Shown: piece after piece, positions 55,168 to 64,000 of the stretch
Numbering within the stretch: the stretch's first letter is position 1
Layout of the letters: each line of letters opens with the position of its first letter
DNA from: Leclercia adecarboxylata
Lineage (GTDB): Bacteria; Pseudomonadota; Gammaproteobacteria; Enterobacterales; Enterobacteriaceae
Length of the DNA stretch: 64,000 nucleotides
Direction: 5' to 3'
NCBI RefSeq assembly: GCF_006874705.1
Contig: NZ_CP035382.1
Span: forward strand, 3,658,001-3,722,000
Notes under the pieces: generated by a model
The model's input: only the letters and a program-made list of their open reading frames with translations
Told to the model about the DNA's origin: nothing
Database searches by the model: none
Translations under genes and position numbers: made by a program

Positions 55168-57072
55168 ATGCGGTTATTTATTGCCGAAAAACCCAGCCTC
55201 GCCCGGGCGATCGCGGATGTATTACCCAAGCCGCATCGCAAGGGCGATGGCTATATCGAGTGCGGGAACGGGCAGGTGGTCACCTGGTGTATCGGTCACC
55301 TGCTGGAGCAGGCCCAGCCGGACGCTTACGACAGCCGCTACGCGCGCTGGAATCTCAACGATCTGCCCATCGTGCCGGAAAAGTGGCAGCTGCAGCCGCG
55401 CCCGACGGTCACCAAACAGCTCAACGTCATTAAGCGCCTGCTGAATGACGCCGCAGAAGTGATCCACGCCGGTGACCCGGACAGGGAGGGGCAACTGCTG
55501 GTGGACGAGGTGCTGGATTACCTGAACCTCTCGCCAGAGAAACGCCGCCAGGTGCAGCGCTGTCTGATCAACGATCTCAACCCGCAGGCGGTGGAGCGTG
55601 CCATCTCGCGTCTGCGATCCAACAGCGAGTTTGTGCCGCTGTGCGTCTCCGCCCTGGCTCGCGCCCGCGCCGACTGGCTGTACGGCATCAACATGACCCG
55701 CGCCTACACCATTCTCGGGCGTAACGCCGGTTATCAGGGGGTGCTCTCGGTGGGTCGCGTCCAGACTCCGGTGCTGGGGCTGGTGGTGCGCCGCGATGAA
55801 GAGATCGAGAACTTTGTCGCCAAAGATTTCTTCGAAGTGAAAGCCCATATCGTTACCCCGAAGGACGAACGTTTTACCGCCATCTGGCAGCCGAGCGAGG
55901 CCTGCGAACCTTATCAGGATGAAGAGGGGCGCCTGCTACATCGTCCGCTGGCAGACCACGTGGTGACCCGTATTGAGGGCCAGCCCGCCGTCGTCACCAG
56001 CTATAACGATAAACGGGAATCAGAACCTGCTCCGCTGCCGTTTTCCCTTTCTGCCCTGCAGATCGAGGCGGCAAAACGCTATGGCCTGAGCGCGCAAAAC
56101 GTGCTCGATATCTGCCAGAAGCTGTATGAAACGCACAAGCTGATCACCTATCCGCGTTCCGACAGCCGCTATCTGCCGGAGGAGCATTTCGCCGGACGCC
56201 ACGCGGTGCTGAACGCCATTGCCGCCCACGCGCCCGATTTACTGCCGCAGCCGGTGGTCAATCCGGATACCCGCAACCGCTGCTGGGACGATAAGAAGGT
56301 GGATGCCCACCACGCCATCATCCCGACGGCGCGCAGCAGCAAGGTCAATCTGACCGAGAACGAATCGAAGGTCTATAACCTCGTCGCCCGTCAGTACCTG
56401 ATGCAGTTCAGCCCGGATGCGCTGTTCCGCAAGTGCGTTATTGAGCTGGAGATCGCCAAAGGCAAGTTTATCGCCAAGGCGCGTTTCCTTGCCGAAGCGG
56501 GCTGGCGCACGCTGCTGGGCAATAAAGAGCGTGACGAGGAGAACGACGGCACGCCGCTGCCGGTGGTGAAAAAAGACGACGAACTATTGTGCGAGAAGGG
56601 CGAAGTGGTGGAGCGACAGACCCAGCCGCCGCGACACTTCACCGACGCCACGATCCTCTCAGCAATGACCGGTATTGCCCGGTTTGTGCAGGATAAAGAT
56701 CTGAAGAAGATCCTGCGTGCCACCGACGGGCTGGGGACGGAAGCGACCCGCGCCGGGATCATCGAGCTGCTGTTTAAACGCGGTTTTCTGCACAAGAAAG
56801 GGCGTTATATCCACGCGACGGATGCCGGAAAGGCGTTGATCCACTCCCTGCCGGAGATGGCCGCCCGCCCGGACATGACCGCGCACTGGGAGTCGGTGCT
56901 GACTCAGATCAGCGAAAAGCAGTGTCGTTATCAGGATTTTATGCAGCCGCTGGTGGGCACGTTATTCGATCTGATCAACCAGGCACGGAATACCTCGGTC
57001 AGAGATTTTCGCGGCATGGTTGCGCCGGGTGGCGACAAGAAGAAAAAGTTTAAGAAGAAGAGTGCGGCCTGA
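55168..57072 (+). CDS. topB: TopB, DNA topoisomerase III
   Basis: 634 residues (E. coli 653). A type IA topoisomerase that decatenates DNA. TOPRIM motifs RLFIAEKPS and [16 protein letters not shown] are followed by the catalytic [12 protein letters not shown] (about Tyr328). Start 55168 ([10 protein letters not shown]). The C-terminal tail is shorter than in E. coli and ends in a lysine-rich stretch ([11 protein letters not shown]). Confidence 0.95.
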   Translation: MRLFIAEKPSLARAIADVLPKPHRKGDGYIECGNGQVVTWCIGHLLEQAQPDAYDSRYARWNLNDLPIVPEKWQLQPRPTVTKQLNVIKRLLNDAAEVIHAGDPDREGQLLVDEVLDYLNLSPEKRRQVQRCLINDLNPQAVERAISRLRSNSEFVPLCVSALARARADWLYGINMTRAYTILGRNAGYQGVLSVGRVQTPVLGLVVRRDEEIENFVAKDFFEVKAHIVTPKDERFTAIWQPSEACEPYQDEEGRLLHRPLADHVVTRIEGQPAVVTSYNDKRESEPAPLPFSLSALQIEAAKRYGLSAQNVLDICQKLYETHKLITYPRSDSRYLPEEHFAGRHAVLNAIAAHAPDLLPQPVVNPDTRNRCWDDKKVDAHHAIIPTARSSKVNLTENESKVYNLVARQYLMQFSPDALFRKCVIELEIAKGKFIAKARFLAEAGWRTLLGNKERDEENDGTPLPVVKKDDELLCEKGEVVERQTQPPRHFTDATILSAMTGIARFVQDKDLKKILRATDGLGTEATRAGIIELLFKRGFLHKKGRYIHATDAGKALIHSLPEMAARPDMTAHWESVLTQISEKQCRYQDFMQPLVGTLFDLINQARNTSVRDFRGMVAPGGDKKKKFKKKSAA

Positions 57073-57078
57073 GGAGTT

Positions 57079-57151
57079 GCCGGGTGGCGCTGCGCTTACC
57101 CGGCCTACAAAAGCACGAACCGTAGGCCGGGTAAGCGCAGCGCCACCCGGC
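57079..57151. repeat. REP pair between topB and gdhA
   Basis: Two nearly perfect complementary REP units (57079-57108 and 57122-57151) lie between convergent genes topB and gdhA. Confidence 0.88.
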
Positions 57152-57163
57152 ACAGCCACAGAA

Positions 57164-58507
57164 TCAGATCACACCCTGACCCATCATCGCATCCGCGACC
57201 TTCACAAACCCGGCAATGTTCGCACCGCGGACATAGTTGGTCTGCTTCTCTTCTCCGCCGTACTCGACGCAGGCGTGGTGAATATCCAGCATGATGTGAT
57301 GCAGACGCGCATCCACTTTCTCGGCTTTCCAGCCCATACGCGCGGCGTTCTGCGCCATCTCCAGACCTGAGGTTGCCACACCGCCGGCGTTTGCCGCTTT
57401 ACCCGGTGCGAACAGCACGCCAGCCTGCAGGAACAGGTCGGTGGCTTCGATGGTAGTTGGCATGTTAGCCCCTTCCGCAACCGCTTTCACGCCGTTGGCG
57501 ATCAGCTGGTGCGCTGCATCAATATCCAGTTCGTTCTGGGTGGCGCATGGCAGGGCGATATCAACCGGTACGGCCCACGGCTGTTTGCCTTCAAGGTAGG
57601 TCAGACCGAATTCGCGGGCATAATCGGCCACGCGACCGTCACGGCTGGCTTTGATTTCGCACAGGCGCGCCAGTTTTTCTGTGGTGAAGCCTGCTTCATC
57701 AACCACGGTGCCGCTGGAGTCGGAGGCGGTGATCACCCGGGCGCCCAACTCCATTGCTTTCTCGATAGCGTACTGGGCCACGTTGCCGGAGCCGGATACC
57801 GCGACGCGCATCCCGTCGAAGCTCATACCGTGACGCTTCAGCATCGCTTCAGTAAAGTAGACCAGACCGTAACCGGTGGCTTCCGGGCGGATCAGGCTGC
57901 CGCCGAAGGAGAGACCTTTCCCGGTGAAGACGCAGGCGCTGTTGTTGGAGAGTTTTTTCATCATCCCGGCCATAAAGCCCACTTCGCGCCCGCCCACGCC
58001 GATATCCCCGGCCGGTACGTCGGTATCCGCGCCCAGGTGACGATACAGTTCGGTCATCAGCGCCTGGCAGAAGCGCATCACTTCGCCTTCGCTCTTGCCT
58101 TTCGGATCAAAATCGCTGCCGCCTTTGCCGCCGCCCATAGGCAGCGTGGTCAGGGCATTTTTAAAGGTTTGTTCGAAGCCGAGGAACTTCAGGATCGACA
58201 GGTTCACCGACGGGTGGAAACGCATCCCGCCTTTGAACGGGCCGATCGCGGAGCTGAACTGGACACGCCAGGCGCGGTTGACCTGCACCTGATTGCGGTC
58301 GTCCACCCATACCACGCGGAACTGGATCACGCGTTCTGGTTCAACCAGGCGCTCAAGCAGGGACATCTGACGATAGCGGGGGTTTTGTTCCAGAAATGGC
58401 CAGAGGGTGGTCATCACTTCACGCACGGCCTGAGCGAATTCGCTCTGATTCGGATCGCGCTGTTGAACACGGTTTAGAAAGGATTCAAGGGAGCAAGCCT
58501 GGTCCAT
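57164..58507 (-). CDS. gdhA: GdhA, NADP-specific glutamate dehydrogenase
   Basis: 447 residues, as in E. coli. It aminates 2-oxoglutarate to glutamate with NADPH. The catalytic lysine lies in PMGGGKGGSDFDPKGKS, and the NADP fold begins VAVSGSGNVAQYA. The product complements icd in 2-oxoglutarate use. Confidence 0.96.
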   Translation of the reverse strand: MDQACSLESFLNRVQQRDPNQSEFAQAVREVMTTLWPFLEQNPRYRQMSLLERLVEPERVIQFRVVWVDDRNQVQVNRAWRVQFSSAIGPFKGGMRFHPSVNLSILKFLGFEQTFKNALTTLPMGGGKGGSDFDPKGKSEGEVMRFCQALMTELYRHLGADTDVPAGDIGVGGREVGFMAGMMKKLSNNSACVFTGKGLSFGGSLIRPEATGYGLVYFTEAMLKRHGMSFDGMRVAVSGSGNVAQYAIEKAMELGARVITASDSSGTVVDEAGFTTEKLARLCEIKASRDGRVADYAREFGLTYLEGKQPWAVPVDIALPCATQNELDIDAAHQLIANGVKAVAEGANMPTTIEATDLFLQAGVLFAPGKAANAGGVATSGLEMAQNAARMGWKAEKVDARLHHIMLDIHHACVEYGGEEKQTNYVRGANIAGFVKVADAMMGQGVI

Positions 58508-58743
58508 AACTATAAGTTCCTCTAATATATTGGGATTATTTTATTTGTAACAAATATATGCATGATGTTGTGTTTTTCGACTATACCACCCGATGGGCTT
58601 TGTTACGCAAGCTAAATTGCGCCCTCAAGTTAAATTCATTAAACGCGCCGGGTCATAATAAAAAACGATGATTGGCGGGATTAAAGTTTGTCGGCAGGTT
58701 TACCGTTATAGTCATTGTCAGGACACAACAGGAAGAGACGTCT

Positions 58744-59022
58744 ATGAAGCGTATTGTAATGGCTGTTTTGCTTGGGGTTTTCGCGGCCGGCAGTCAGGCC
58801 GACCAGCGATTTAGTACCGGGGGTGTTGATGTGAATATCCCGCCGGAGATCTTCAGCTCCAGCGGTCAGCGTCCGCCGCCGTGCAACCAGTGCTGCATCT
58901 ATCAGGATCAGAACTATTCAGAAGGATCGGTGGTAAAAGCCGAGGGCGTATTATTGCAGTGCCAGCGGGATCCGCAGGCGATCAGCACCAATCCGCTGGT
59001 CTGGCGTCGTGTAAGAGAATAA
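58744..59022 (+). CDS. ynjH: YnjH, DUF1496 secreted protein
   Basis: 92 residues (E. coli 90). It has a signal peptide (1-19, ending GSQA-DQ) and a cysteine motif PPPCNQCCIYQDQNYSEG typical of the family. Function unknown. Start 58744 (MKRIVMAVLL); the frame is open further upstream. The last 41 bases overlap nudG on the other strand. Confidence 0.9.
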   Translation: MKRIVMAVLLGVFAAGSQADQRFSTGGVDVNIPPEIFSSSGQRPPPCNQCCIYQDQNYSEGSVVKAEGVLLQCQRDPQAISTNPLVWRRVRE

Positions 59023-59398
59023 AGGCTTCCAGCAGAGGAATATCCGCTGGGGCGAGATCGTAGCCCAGCGCCTCGCGCGGGGAGCACCACACCAGCTGGC
59101 TGTGGTAGTGCGTTTCGGGCGTGCCGGTAAACGCGGGGACGTGCCAGGCGTGCAGGTTAATCAGCCGCCGGGATACTTCCCGCTGGTGGCTGGCGATATA
59201 TCGCGCGGGCCGGGCCTCGATGCCCAGCTCCTCGCGCAGCTCGCGCGCCAGGGCCTCGGGCTGCGTTTCCCCGGCCTCCACTTTGCCCCCGGCAAACTCC
59301 CACAGACCGGGCTGATCCGCATGCAGCGGGCGCCGCGCCAGTAAAATCTTGCCATCCCGTTCGAGAATAGCGCAAACAACATCGAGTATTTTTAGCAT
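58982..59398 (-). CDS. nudG: NudG, CTP/oxidised-nucleotide Nudix pyrophosphohydrolase
   Basis: 138 residues (E. coli 135). A MutT-like Nudix box (GGKVEAGETQ...RELREELGI, about 35-57) identifies it. In E. coli NudG hydrolyses CTP, dCTP, 5-hydroxy-CTP and 8-oxo-dGTP. ATG 59398 (MLKILDVV) is chosen over a TTG at 59407. It converges with ynjH with a 41-base overlap. Confidence 0.92.
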   Translation of the reverse strand: MLKILDVVCAILERDGKILLARRPLHADQPGLWEFAGGKVEAGETQPEALARELREELGIEARPARYIASHQREVSRRLINLHAWHVPAFTGTPETHYHSQLVWCSPREALGYDLAPADIPLLEAFILLHDARPADWC

Positions 59399-59467
59399 GG
59401 TCGTCAATAATGGTTAAGAGAGAAAGCGTTAGGATCTACGTACTTATTAGCGACCAGGGAGCATCCT

Positions 59468-60040
59468 GTGAAAGAGTTACCACCAGCCTGGGTTAAACCC
59501 ATCGAATCCATTCCCGCCAGTCTAACGCCAATCGCCAGGATGCAGAAAAAACATTATGGCGCGGTGCTCAATCCGCTGCGCTGGTGGGGGAGAATGCCCC
59601 GGCTGTTCTGGCTGGTGGCGCTGTTTGTCGGCTTTCTGGAGCGCAAAAAATCGCCTCTCAACCCGGTGCTGCGTTCGCTGCTGATGACCCGCGTCTCGCA
59701 GGTGTGCCACTGCGCGTTCTGCATCGATGCCAATGCGCTGCGTCTGGCGGAACGCTGCGGTGGTCTGGAGAAGGTGCAGGCCGTCGCGACATGGCGCGAC
59801 AGTCCCATATTCAGCGATGAAGAGCGTGCCGCGCTGGCCTATGCCGAGGCGGTTACTGCCACCCCGCCGGTGGTGGACGATGCCCTCAAAGCGGCGTTGC
59901 GCCGCCACTTCAGCGATGAGGCGATCACGGAGATGACCGCACTGCTCGCGTTTCAGAACCTCTCTGCGCGCTTCAATGCCGCGCTGGATATCCCTTCGCA
60001 AGGGTTGTGCGCCATGCCCGGAGAAAAACACGATGCTTGA
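59468..60040 (+). CDS. Carboxymuconolactone decarboxylase/AhpD-like protein
   Basis: 190 residues. The AhpD/CMD-type CxxC motif is Cys82-Ala-Phe-Cys85 in QVCHCAFCIDANAL, but Asn89 stands where AhpD has the catalytic His. A basic hydrophobic segment (about 44-58) is in the N-terminal part. It overlaps ynjF by 8 bases in a two-gene unit. I know no such gene at this place in E. coli K-12. It may be a redox or peroxidase-related protein; the activity is uncertain. Confidence 0.8.
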   Translation: MKELPPAWVKPIESIPASLTPIARMQKKHYGAVLNPLRWWGRMPRLFWLVALFVGFLERKKSPLNPVLRSLLMTRVSQVCHCAFCIDANALRLAERCGGLEKVQAVATWRDSPIFSDEERAALAYAEAVTATPPVVDDALKAALRRHFSDEAITEMTALLAFQNLSARFNAALDIPSQGLCAMPGEKHDA

Positions 60041-60665
60041 CCGTCACCTCCATCCGCGCCTGAAACCGCTGCTTAACCGGCTGGTGATGACGCTGGATAA
60101 ACCGGGGATTGCTCCGGACGGCATTACGCTGATCGGATTTGCTATCGGGGTGCTGGCCCTGCCGTTTCTGGCGCTGGGCTGGTATCTGGCGGCGCTGGTG
60201 GCGATTGTGCTGAACCGGTTGCTGGACGGGCTGGACGGGGCGCTGGCGCGGCGGCGCGGGTTAACCGATGCCGGGGGCTTTCTCGATATCGCCCTCGATT
60301 TTCTCTTTTATGCTCTGGTGCCCTTTGGCTTTGCCCTGGCGGATCCTGTGGTGAATGCGCTGCCAGCCGCCTGGCTGCTGTTCGCCTTCATCGGCACCGG
60401 CAGCAGCTTTCTGGCGTTTGCGGCGCTGGCGGCGAAGCACAACATCGACAATCCGGGCTACGCCCACAAGTCGTTTTACTATCTGGGCGGGCTGACGGAA
60501 GGAACAGAAACTATTCTGCTGTTTGTGCTTTGCTGCCTGTTCCCGGCGCACTTTGCGTGGCTGGCCTGGGTGTTTGGCGCGTTGTGCTGGCTCACCACCG
60601 CAACGCGCATCTGGAGTGGCTATATGACGCTGAAGGATGTTCAGCGCCAGCCGGGATCAGAGTGA
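60033..60665 (+). CDS. ynjF: YnjF, CDP-alcohol phosphatidyltransferase-family protein
   Basis: 210 residues (E. coli 206). The CDP-alcohol phosphotransferase signature D-G-x2-A-R-x8-G-x3-D-x3-D is present (LDGLDGALARRRGLTDAGGFLD, continuing to LDF). Six membrane segments are predicted. The phospholipid product is unknown. Start 60033 overlaps the CMD-like gene by 8 bases. The last 9 bases overlap ynjE on the other strand. Confidence 0.92.
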   Translation: MLDRHLHPRLKPLLNRLVMTLDKPGIAPDGITLIGFAIGVLALPFLALGWYLAALVAIVLNRLLDGLDGALARRRGLTDAGGFLDIALDFLFYALVPFGFALADPVVNALPAAWLLFAFIGTGSSFLAFAALAAKHNIDNPGYAHKSFYYLGGLTEGTETILLFVLCCLFPAHFAWLAWVFGALCWLTTATRIWSGYMTLKDVQRQPGSE

Positions 60666-61964
60666 GCTTTCTGGCCCGCGTTCACCGGTCGCCACCGGGT
60701 TCTGCGGGTTACTGCTCCATTCGTACCAGCCGCCGTCGTAAACGCCGACATTTTTCCAGCCCATCGCCCGGGCATACATGAAGGTCTCTGATGCCCGCCA
60801 GCCGGTGCCGCAGTAAAAGGCCACCTGCTGGTCCGGCAGAATGTTCCACTGCTTCCACATGGCGGCGATATCGTCAGCGCTGCGCATGGTGCCATCCGGA
60901 TTATGGAAATCTTCCATATGGGTCGAGTCGCTCCCGGCATGACCCCAGCGTGCGCCCGCGATCTCACCTTTTGGCTTGATATAGCTGTAGCCGCTGGTCA
61001 CGCCGGTAAACTCCGGCCATGAGCGGATGCTCACCAGAGAGGCATCCTTACGATGCAGCAGGCCGCGGGCCTGTTCGGTATTCAGCATCAGCTGCGGCTG
61101 ACCGGGGATCGGCGCGCCAAAATCGGCCGCTGGCGTCACTTTGCCCGGCGTCCCGCGTTCGACCGGCAGGTTTGCTTCGCTCCAGGCCTTCCAGCCGCCA
61201 TCCAGCAGGCGCACATCTTTCACCCCGGCGTACAGCATGATCTGCGCCACGCGCGCGGCGGCATAGACGTCGCGGCCGTAGAGGATCACCGTGGTGTCAT
61301 GGCGGATCCCATGTTTTGCCAGCATCGCCTTCAGATCGGCATCGGAAACTTTGTTCCACAGCGGCTCGCTTTCCACCTCGTTGGTGTCGATATAGCCTGC
61401 GCCGGGAATATGGCTCAGCAGATAAAATTTAGGTGCGCCCCAGGCGGCTTCAATCACTTTCCACTCCCCGGCAGGGGCGGCGGTCACCGTCTTGCCCTGC
61501 TGGAGCTGGTTCAGCCACTGCGGGTAGACCAGCTGTTCGAAGTGGGCGAGGCGCTGGAGACGCGCCGGGTTTTTCAGGGCATCGCTCAGCAACGTGACCT
61601 GGCTGAAACCCGCCTGATTCAGCCGGGCCTGGACGGCCTGGTTATCGCTGTCGCTACCGTACAAGGCAACCGGAGTCGTGGGTGTCAGCTGGTGCTGCCT
61701 CGCCCAGGTTTTCAACTGGGTCTCGTTCATCGCCCCGAGCCAGCTGGCGGAGAGGTTAAGCGCGGCAGGCTCGTGGCCGGAAGGACCGTTCAGGCTCTGC
61801 GGCCAGCCGTTATAGAAAGCGCTGGCGCGGGTATCAATCAGGGCGCCATGCTGGTGCTGAAGCTCGGTCAGCGTGAGGGAAAGTGCCATATCAGCGGCGA
61901 AGGTGGAGAAAGAGGCGAGACCTAAAGCGGCGGTCAGCGCGGTCAATTGAGAAACACGTTTCAT
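60657..61964 (-). CDS. ynjE: YnjE, periplasmic thiosulfate sulfurtransferase (three rhodanese domains)
   Basis: 435 residues, as in E. coli. The signal peptide (1-23, ending STFAA) precedes three rhodanese domains; only the last carries the active-site Cys385 in FYCGTGWRASE. In E. coli YnjE transfers sulfur and may partner MoaE. Start 61964 (MKRVSQLTALTAAL) matches E. coli; the upstream 18 codons are not used. Confidence 0.94.
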   Translation of the reverse strand: MKRVSQLTALTAALGLASFSTFAADMALSLTLTELQHQHGALIDTRASAFYNGWPQSLNGPSGHEPAALNLSASWLGAMNETQLKTWARQHQLTPTTPVALYGSDSDNQAVQARLNQAGFSQVTLLSDALKNPARLQRLAHFEQLVYPQWLNQLQQGKTVTAAPAGEWKVIEAAWGAPKFYLLSHIPGAGYIDTNEVESEPLWNKVSDADLKAMLAKHGIRHDTTVILYGRDVYAAARVAQIMLYAGVKDVRLLDGGWKAWSEANLPVERGTPGKVTPAADFGAPIPGQPQLMLNTEQARGLLHRKDASLVSIRSWPEFTGVTSGYSYIKPKGEIAGARWGHAGSDSTHMEDFHNPDGTMRSADDIAAMWKQWNILPDQQVAFYCGTGWRASETFMYARAMGWKNVGVYDGGWYEWSSNPQNPVATGERGPESSL

Positions 61965-62051
61965 CGAAATGCCCGATCGTAAAAAAATGAGCCGTGATTG
62001 TGGCAAGCTGCCCGACAAAAAACGTTGCGTTTGCGCAGGATGTCACAGGAT

Positions 62052-62684
62052 TCATTGCCAGCCTGCCATCGGCAGCACCTGCCCGTTCGGGGGAATATCG
62101 TCGTCATCGTGCGTCACCTGCACCACCGGGATCTGCCGGGTATGCACTTCGGCGAACACCCAGCGGCGAAACTGGTCGCGCAGATTTTTATCCAGACGGC
62201 TAAAAGGCTCGTCGAGCAGCAGCGCCTGGGGTTGAGCCAGCAGGGCGCGGAGCAGGCTCACCCGGGCGCGCTGGCCGCCGGAGAGCGTGGCGGGATCGCG
62301 ACGAAAGAAGCCGCTCAATTCCGCGGCGTCCAGCGCGTCGTTAACCTGCTGTATGCGCGCCTCGCCTTTGACCGCCGCCGGGAGCGCCAGCAGCAGATTC
62401 TGCCCGACGCTGAAGTGATCGAAGAGCAACGCATCCTGAAACAGCAGCCCGAGCCCCCGCAGCTCGGTGGGCAGGGCGTCGCAGCGCCGGGAATTGATCC
62501 ACAGCTCTCCGGCAGCGCGAAAATCGCCGGGCAGAGCCCCCACCATCCAGGCAAACAGCGACGATTTCCCGCTGCCGGAAGGGCCCATCAGGGTAAGTAT
62601 TTCGCCAGGCGGCACCTCGAAACTGACGTTGTGCAGCAGCGTCGTCTGGCGCAGCGAGAGCGAAACATCCTTAACCATCAGCAT
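62052..62684 (-). CDS. ynjD: YnjD, ABC transporter ATPase
   Basis: 210 residues (E. coli 217). It has Walker A GPSGSGKSSL, signature LSGGQRAR and Walker B ALLLDEPFSRLD. It is the ATPase of the YnjBCD importer, whose substrate is unproven (a thiamine or sulfur compound has been suggested). The start at 62684 overlaps the ynjC stop, giving tight coupling. Confidence 0.9.
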   Translation of the reverse strand: MLMVKDVSLSLRQTTLLHNVSFEVPPGEILTLMGPSGSGKSSLFAWMVGALPGDFRAAGELWINSRRCDALPTELRGLGLLFQDALLFDHFSVGQNLLLALPAAVKGEARIQQVNDALDAAELSGFFRRDPATLSGGQRARVSLLRALLAQPQALLLDEPFSRLDKNLRDQFRRWVFAEVHTRQIPVVQVTHDDDDIPPNGQVLPMAGWQ

Positions 62685-64000
62685 TAACGTAACCCCTGTC
62701 GAAAGCGGCCCACCAGCCGGGAAAGCAGGATGCAGGCGGCAAAGACCAGCATCGGTAGCAGCAGCTGCCACAGCGCCTGGGCCGCCAGCACGGCGCTACT
62801 GCCGCCGCTGCTGAGCGCCACGGCGTCGGTGGTCAGCGTGGCGTACCGGCCGCTGCCCAGCCACAGGGTGGGCAGATACTGCGCCATACTGACGGAAAAT
62901 CCGACCGCAAAAGCGGTGAGCGCCGGACGGATCATCTGCGGGCATTTGACCAGCCAGAATATTTTAAGCAATCCCCAGCCGAGGGTGCGGGCGATCAGGA
63001 TCAGGCGCGGATCGAGTCGGCGCCAGGCCGGCTGCATCACCAGCAGCATCCACGGCAGCACCCACAGTAAATGACCCCACAGCACGGCAATCCACTCTCC
63101 GTCGAGCTGCATCAGCAGCGCCAGCTGATACTGTCCGGCCACCAGCGGCAGGGCGGGGAGCGCCAGCGGTAGCCAGACCCAGAAGCCCCCGCGCTGCGGG
63201 CCCCACTCCAGCCAGAGCAGGATCATTCCCAGCGCAAGCGCCGCCGAACAGAGACCCAGCGACAGGCTCACCGCCGCCGCGTCGCGGGAGACGCGGGCAT
63301 CGCCCGCCACCAGCACAAGGATCGCCACGCTGACGAGGCCCGCCAGGGGCAGCAGCAGGGCGCAGGCGCGTCCCACCCGCAGCGGGCGCGGCGTCGGGCG
63401 ATCCCCGGAGACGTCCGGGATAGTGCGTTTCCAGCGTCGCCAGCAGAGAAACAGCGCGACGGCGATCGGCTCCAGGATGATCAGCAGGATCGCACAGACC
63501 AGCATCCCTTTGGCCTGCTGTTGTGTATCCCCCTGTGAAAGCCACTGCCAGGCCAGCACGGCGAGGGTAGGAGGGTTTCCCGGTCCGAGGATCAGGGCCA
63601 CATCCACCACCGACAGCGTCCAGGCGATCGTCGCCAGCATCACCGCCCCCAGCGCGGGGGCAATGGCGGGCAGGATCAGCCAGCGCAGCGCCTGCCAGCG
63701 GCCATAGCCCAGCGAACGCAGCACGGTCACTTTTTGCGCCAGATCTTTTTCCGGCAGCGAGGCGTAAATCGCCCAGAGAACAAACGCGCTCTCCTTGATG
63801 GCGAGGGTCAGGCCAAGGCCAATTCCGTAGCGATCCAGCACCGGGGAGCAGAACGAACAGAGGCGGTAGAGCTCGCCGCCTTCGGCAAAAATCAGCAGCA
63901 CGCTGACCGCAAACGCCACGTGGGGGATCGCCAGCAGCCAGGGCAGGTGGTTGCACAGCCGTCGCCAACGGCTGCCGGGCCACAGCGCGGCCACCACCGC
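62684..64000 (-). CDS. ynjC: YnjC, ABC transporter permease, N-terminus beyond window
   Basis: The frame stays open to the window edge, so about 438 residues of a roughly 511-residue protein are seen. It has two sets of membrane helices, like a fused two-domain permease (as ThiP), with EAA-type loops such as LRSLGYGRWQALRWLILPAIAP and ARTLGWGLLKIFWLVKCPQM. It forms the channel for YnjD. ynjB, the binding protein, would lie beyond the window. Confidence 0.9.
   Translation of the reverse strand, partial: AVVAALWPGSRWRRLCNHLPWLLAIPHVAFAVSVLLIFAEGGELYRLCSFCSPVLDRYGIGLGLTLAIKESAFVLWAIYASLPEKDLAQKVTVLRSLGYGRWQALRWLILPAIAPALGAVMLATIAWTLSVVDVALILGPGNPPTLAVLAWQWLSQGDTQQQAKGMLVCAILLIILEPIAVALFLCWRRWKRTIPDVSGDRPTPRPLRVGRACALLLPLAGLVSVAILVLVAGDARVSRDAAAVSLSLGLCSAALALGMILLWLEWGPQRGGFWVWLPLALPALPLVAGQYQLALLMQLDGEWIAVLWGHLLWVLPWMLLVMQPAWRRLDPRLILIARTLGWGLLKIFWLVKCPQMIRPALTAFAVGFSVSMAQYLPTLWLGSGRYATLTTDAVALSSGGSSAVLAAQALWQLLLPMLVFAACILLSRLVGRFRQGLR

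Noticed and set aside
54288..55241. 317-codon minus-strand frame opposite selD
   Set aside because: Shadow frame of selD and the topB start with unlikely composition.

Overview
The window is chromosomal DNA of a member of the Enterobacteriaceae. Almost every gene has a recognisable Escherichia coli K-12 counterpart of nearly the same length. GC is high, REP palindromes are frequent, and a GH18 chitinase, a RayT gene and a ryhB paralogue are present. I read this as Enterobacter, Leclercia, Lelliottia or a close relative; the species cannot be fixed by eye.

Layout. Bases 1-31,220 follow the E. coli order around 25 min: ndh (5' end missing), ycfJ, a small membrane gene, comR/bhsA, ldtC, mfd, ycfT, the lolCDE lipoprotein-sorting operon, nagK, cobB, the potABCD polyamine operon, pepT, a REP-associated tyrosine transposase (RayT) gene flanked by REPs, roxA, phoPQ, purB, hflD, mnmA, nudJ, rluE and icd. 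Next to icd lies a variable stretch (about 29.2-32.1 kb) with a large membrane acyltransferase carrying an SGNH domain, an unrecognised 87-residue ORF, and a second copy of the iron-responsive small RNA RyhB (ryhB-2 type) with its own Fur box.

From yeaQ (32.1 kb) to the right end the genes match the E. coli 39.5-40.5 min region in reverse: yeaQ, yoaJ/yoaK (24 and 32 residues), dgcP, an unknown small ORF, yeaO, a CTP-synthase-related amidotransferase, nimT/nimR, yeaL, a zinc-binding (CZB) diguanylate cyclase, yeaH-yeaG behind a near-perfect sigma-54 promoter, mipA, yeaE, yeaD, gapA, msrB, yeaC, a chitinase, a six-unit tandem REP array, pncA, ansA, sppA, ydjA, selD, topB, gdhA, ynjH/nudG, a carboxymuconolactone-decarboxylase-like gene with ynjF, ynjE, ynjD and ynjC (cut by the window end). 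The icd/yeaQ junction is therefore a synteny break relative to E. coli K-12.

Functional themes are envelope maintenance (LolCDE, LdtC, MipA, SppA, PhoPQ, BhsA), polyamine uptake, stress and starvation control (YeaGH, two GGDEF proteins, RyhB paralogue), RNA modification (MnmA, RluE, RoxA acting on ribosomal protein L16), selenium metabolism (SelD) and central metabolism (Icd, GapA, GdhA, PurB). The points most worth a second look are the ryhB paralogue, the RayT/REP pair with the tandem REP array, an orphan terminator upstream of dgcP, the atypical amidotransferase, and the acyltransferase locus beside icd. No prophage, IS element, CRISPR array, tRNA or rRNA was seen.
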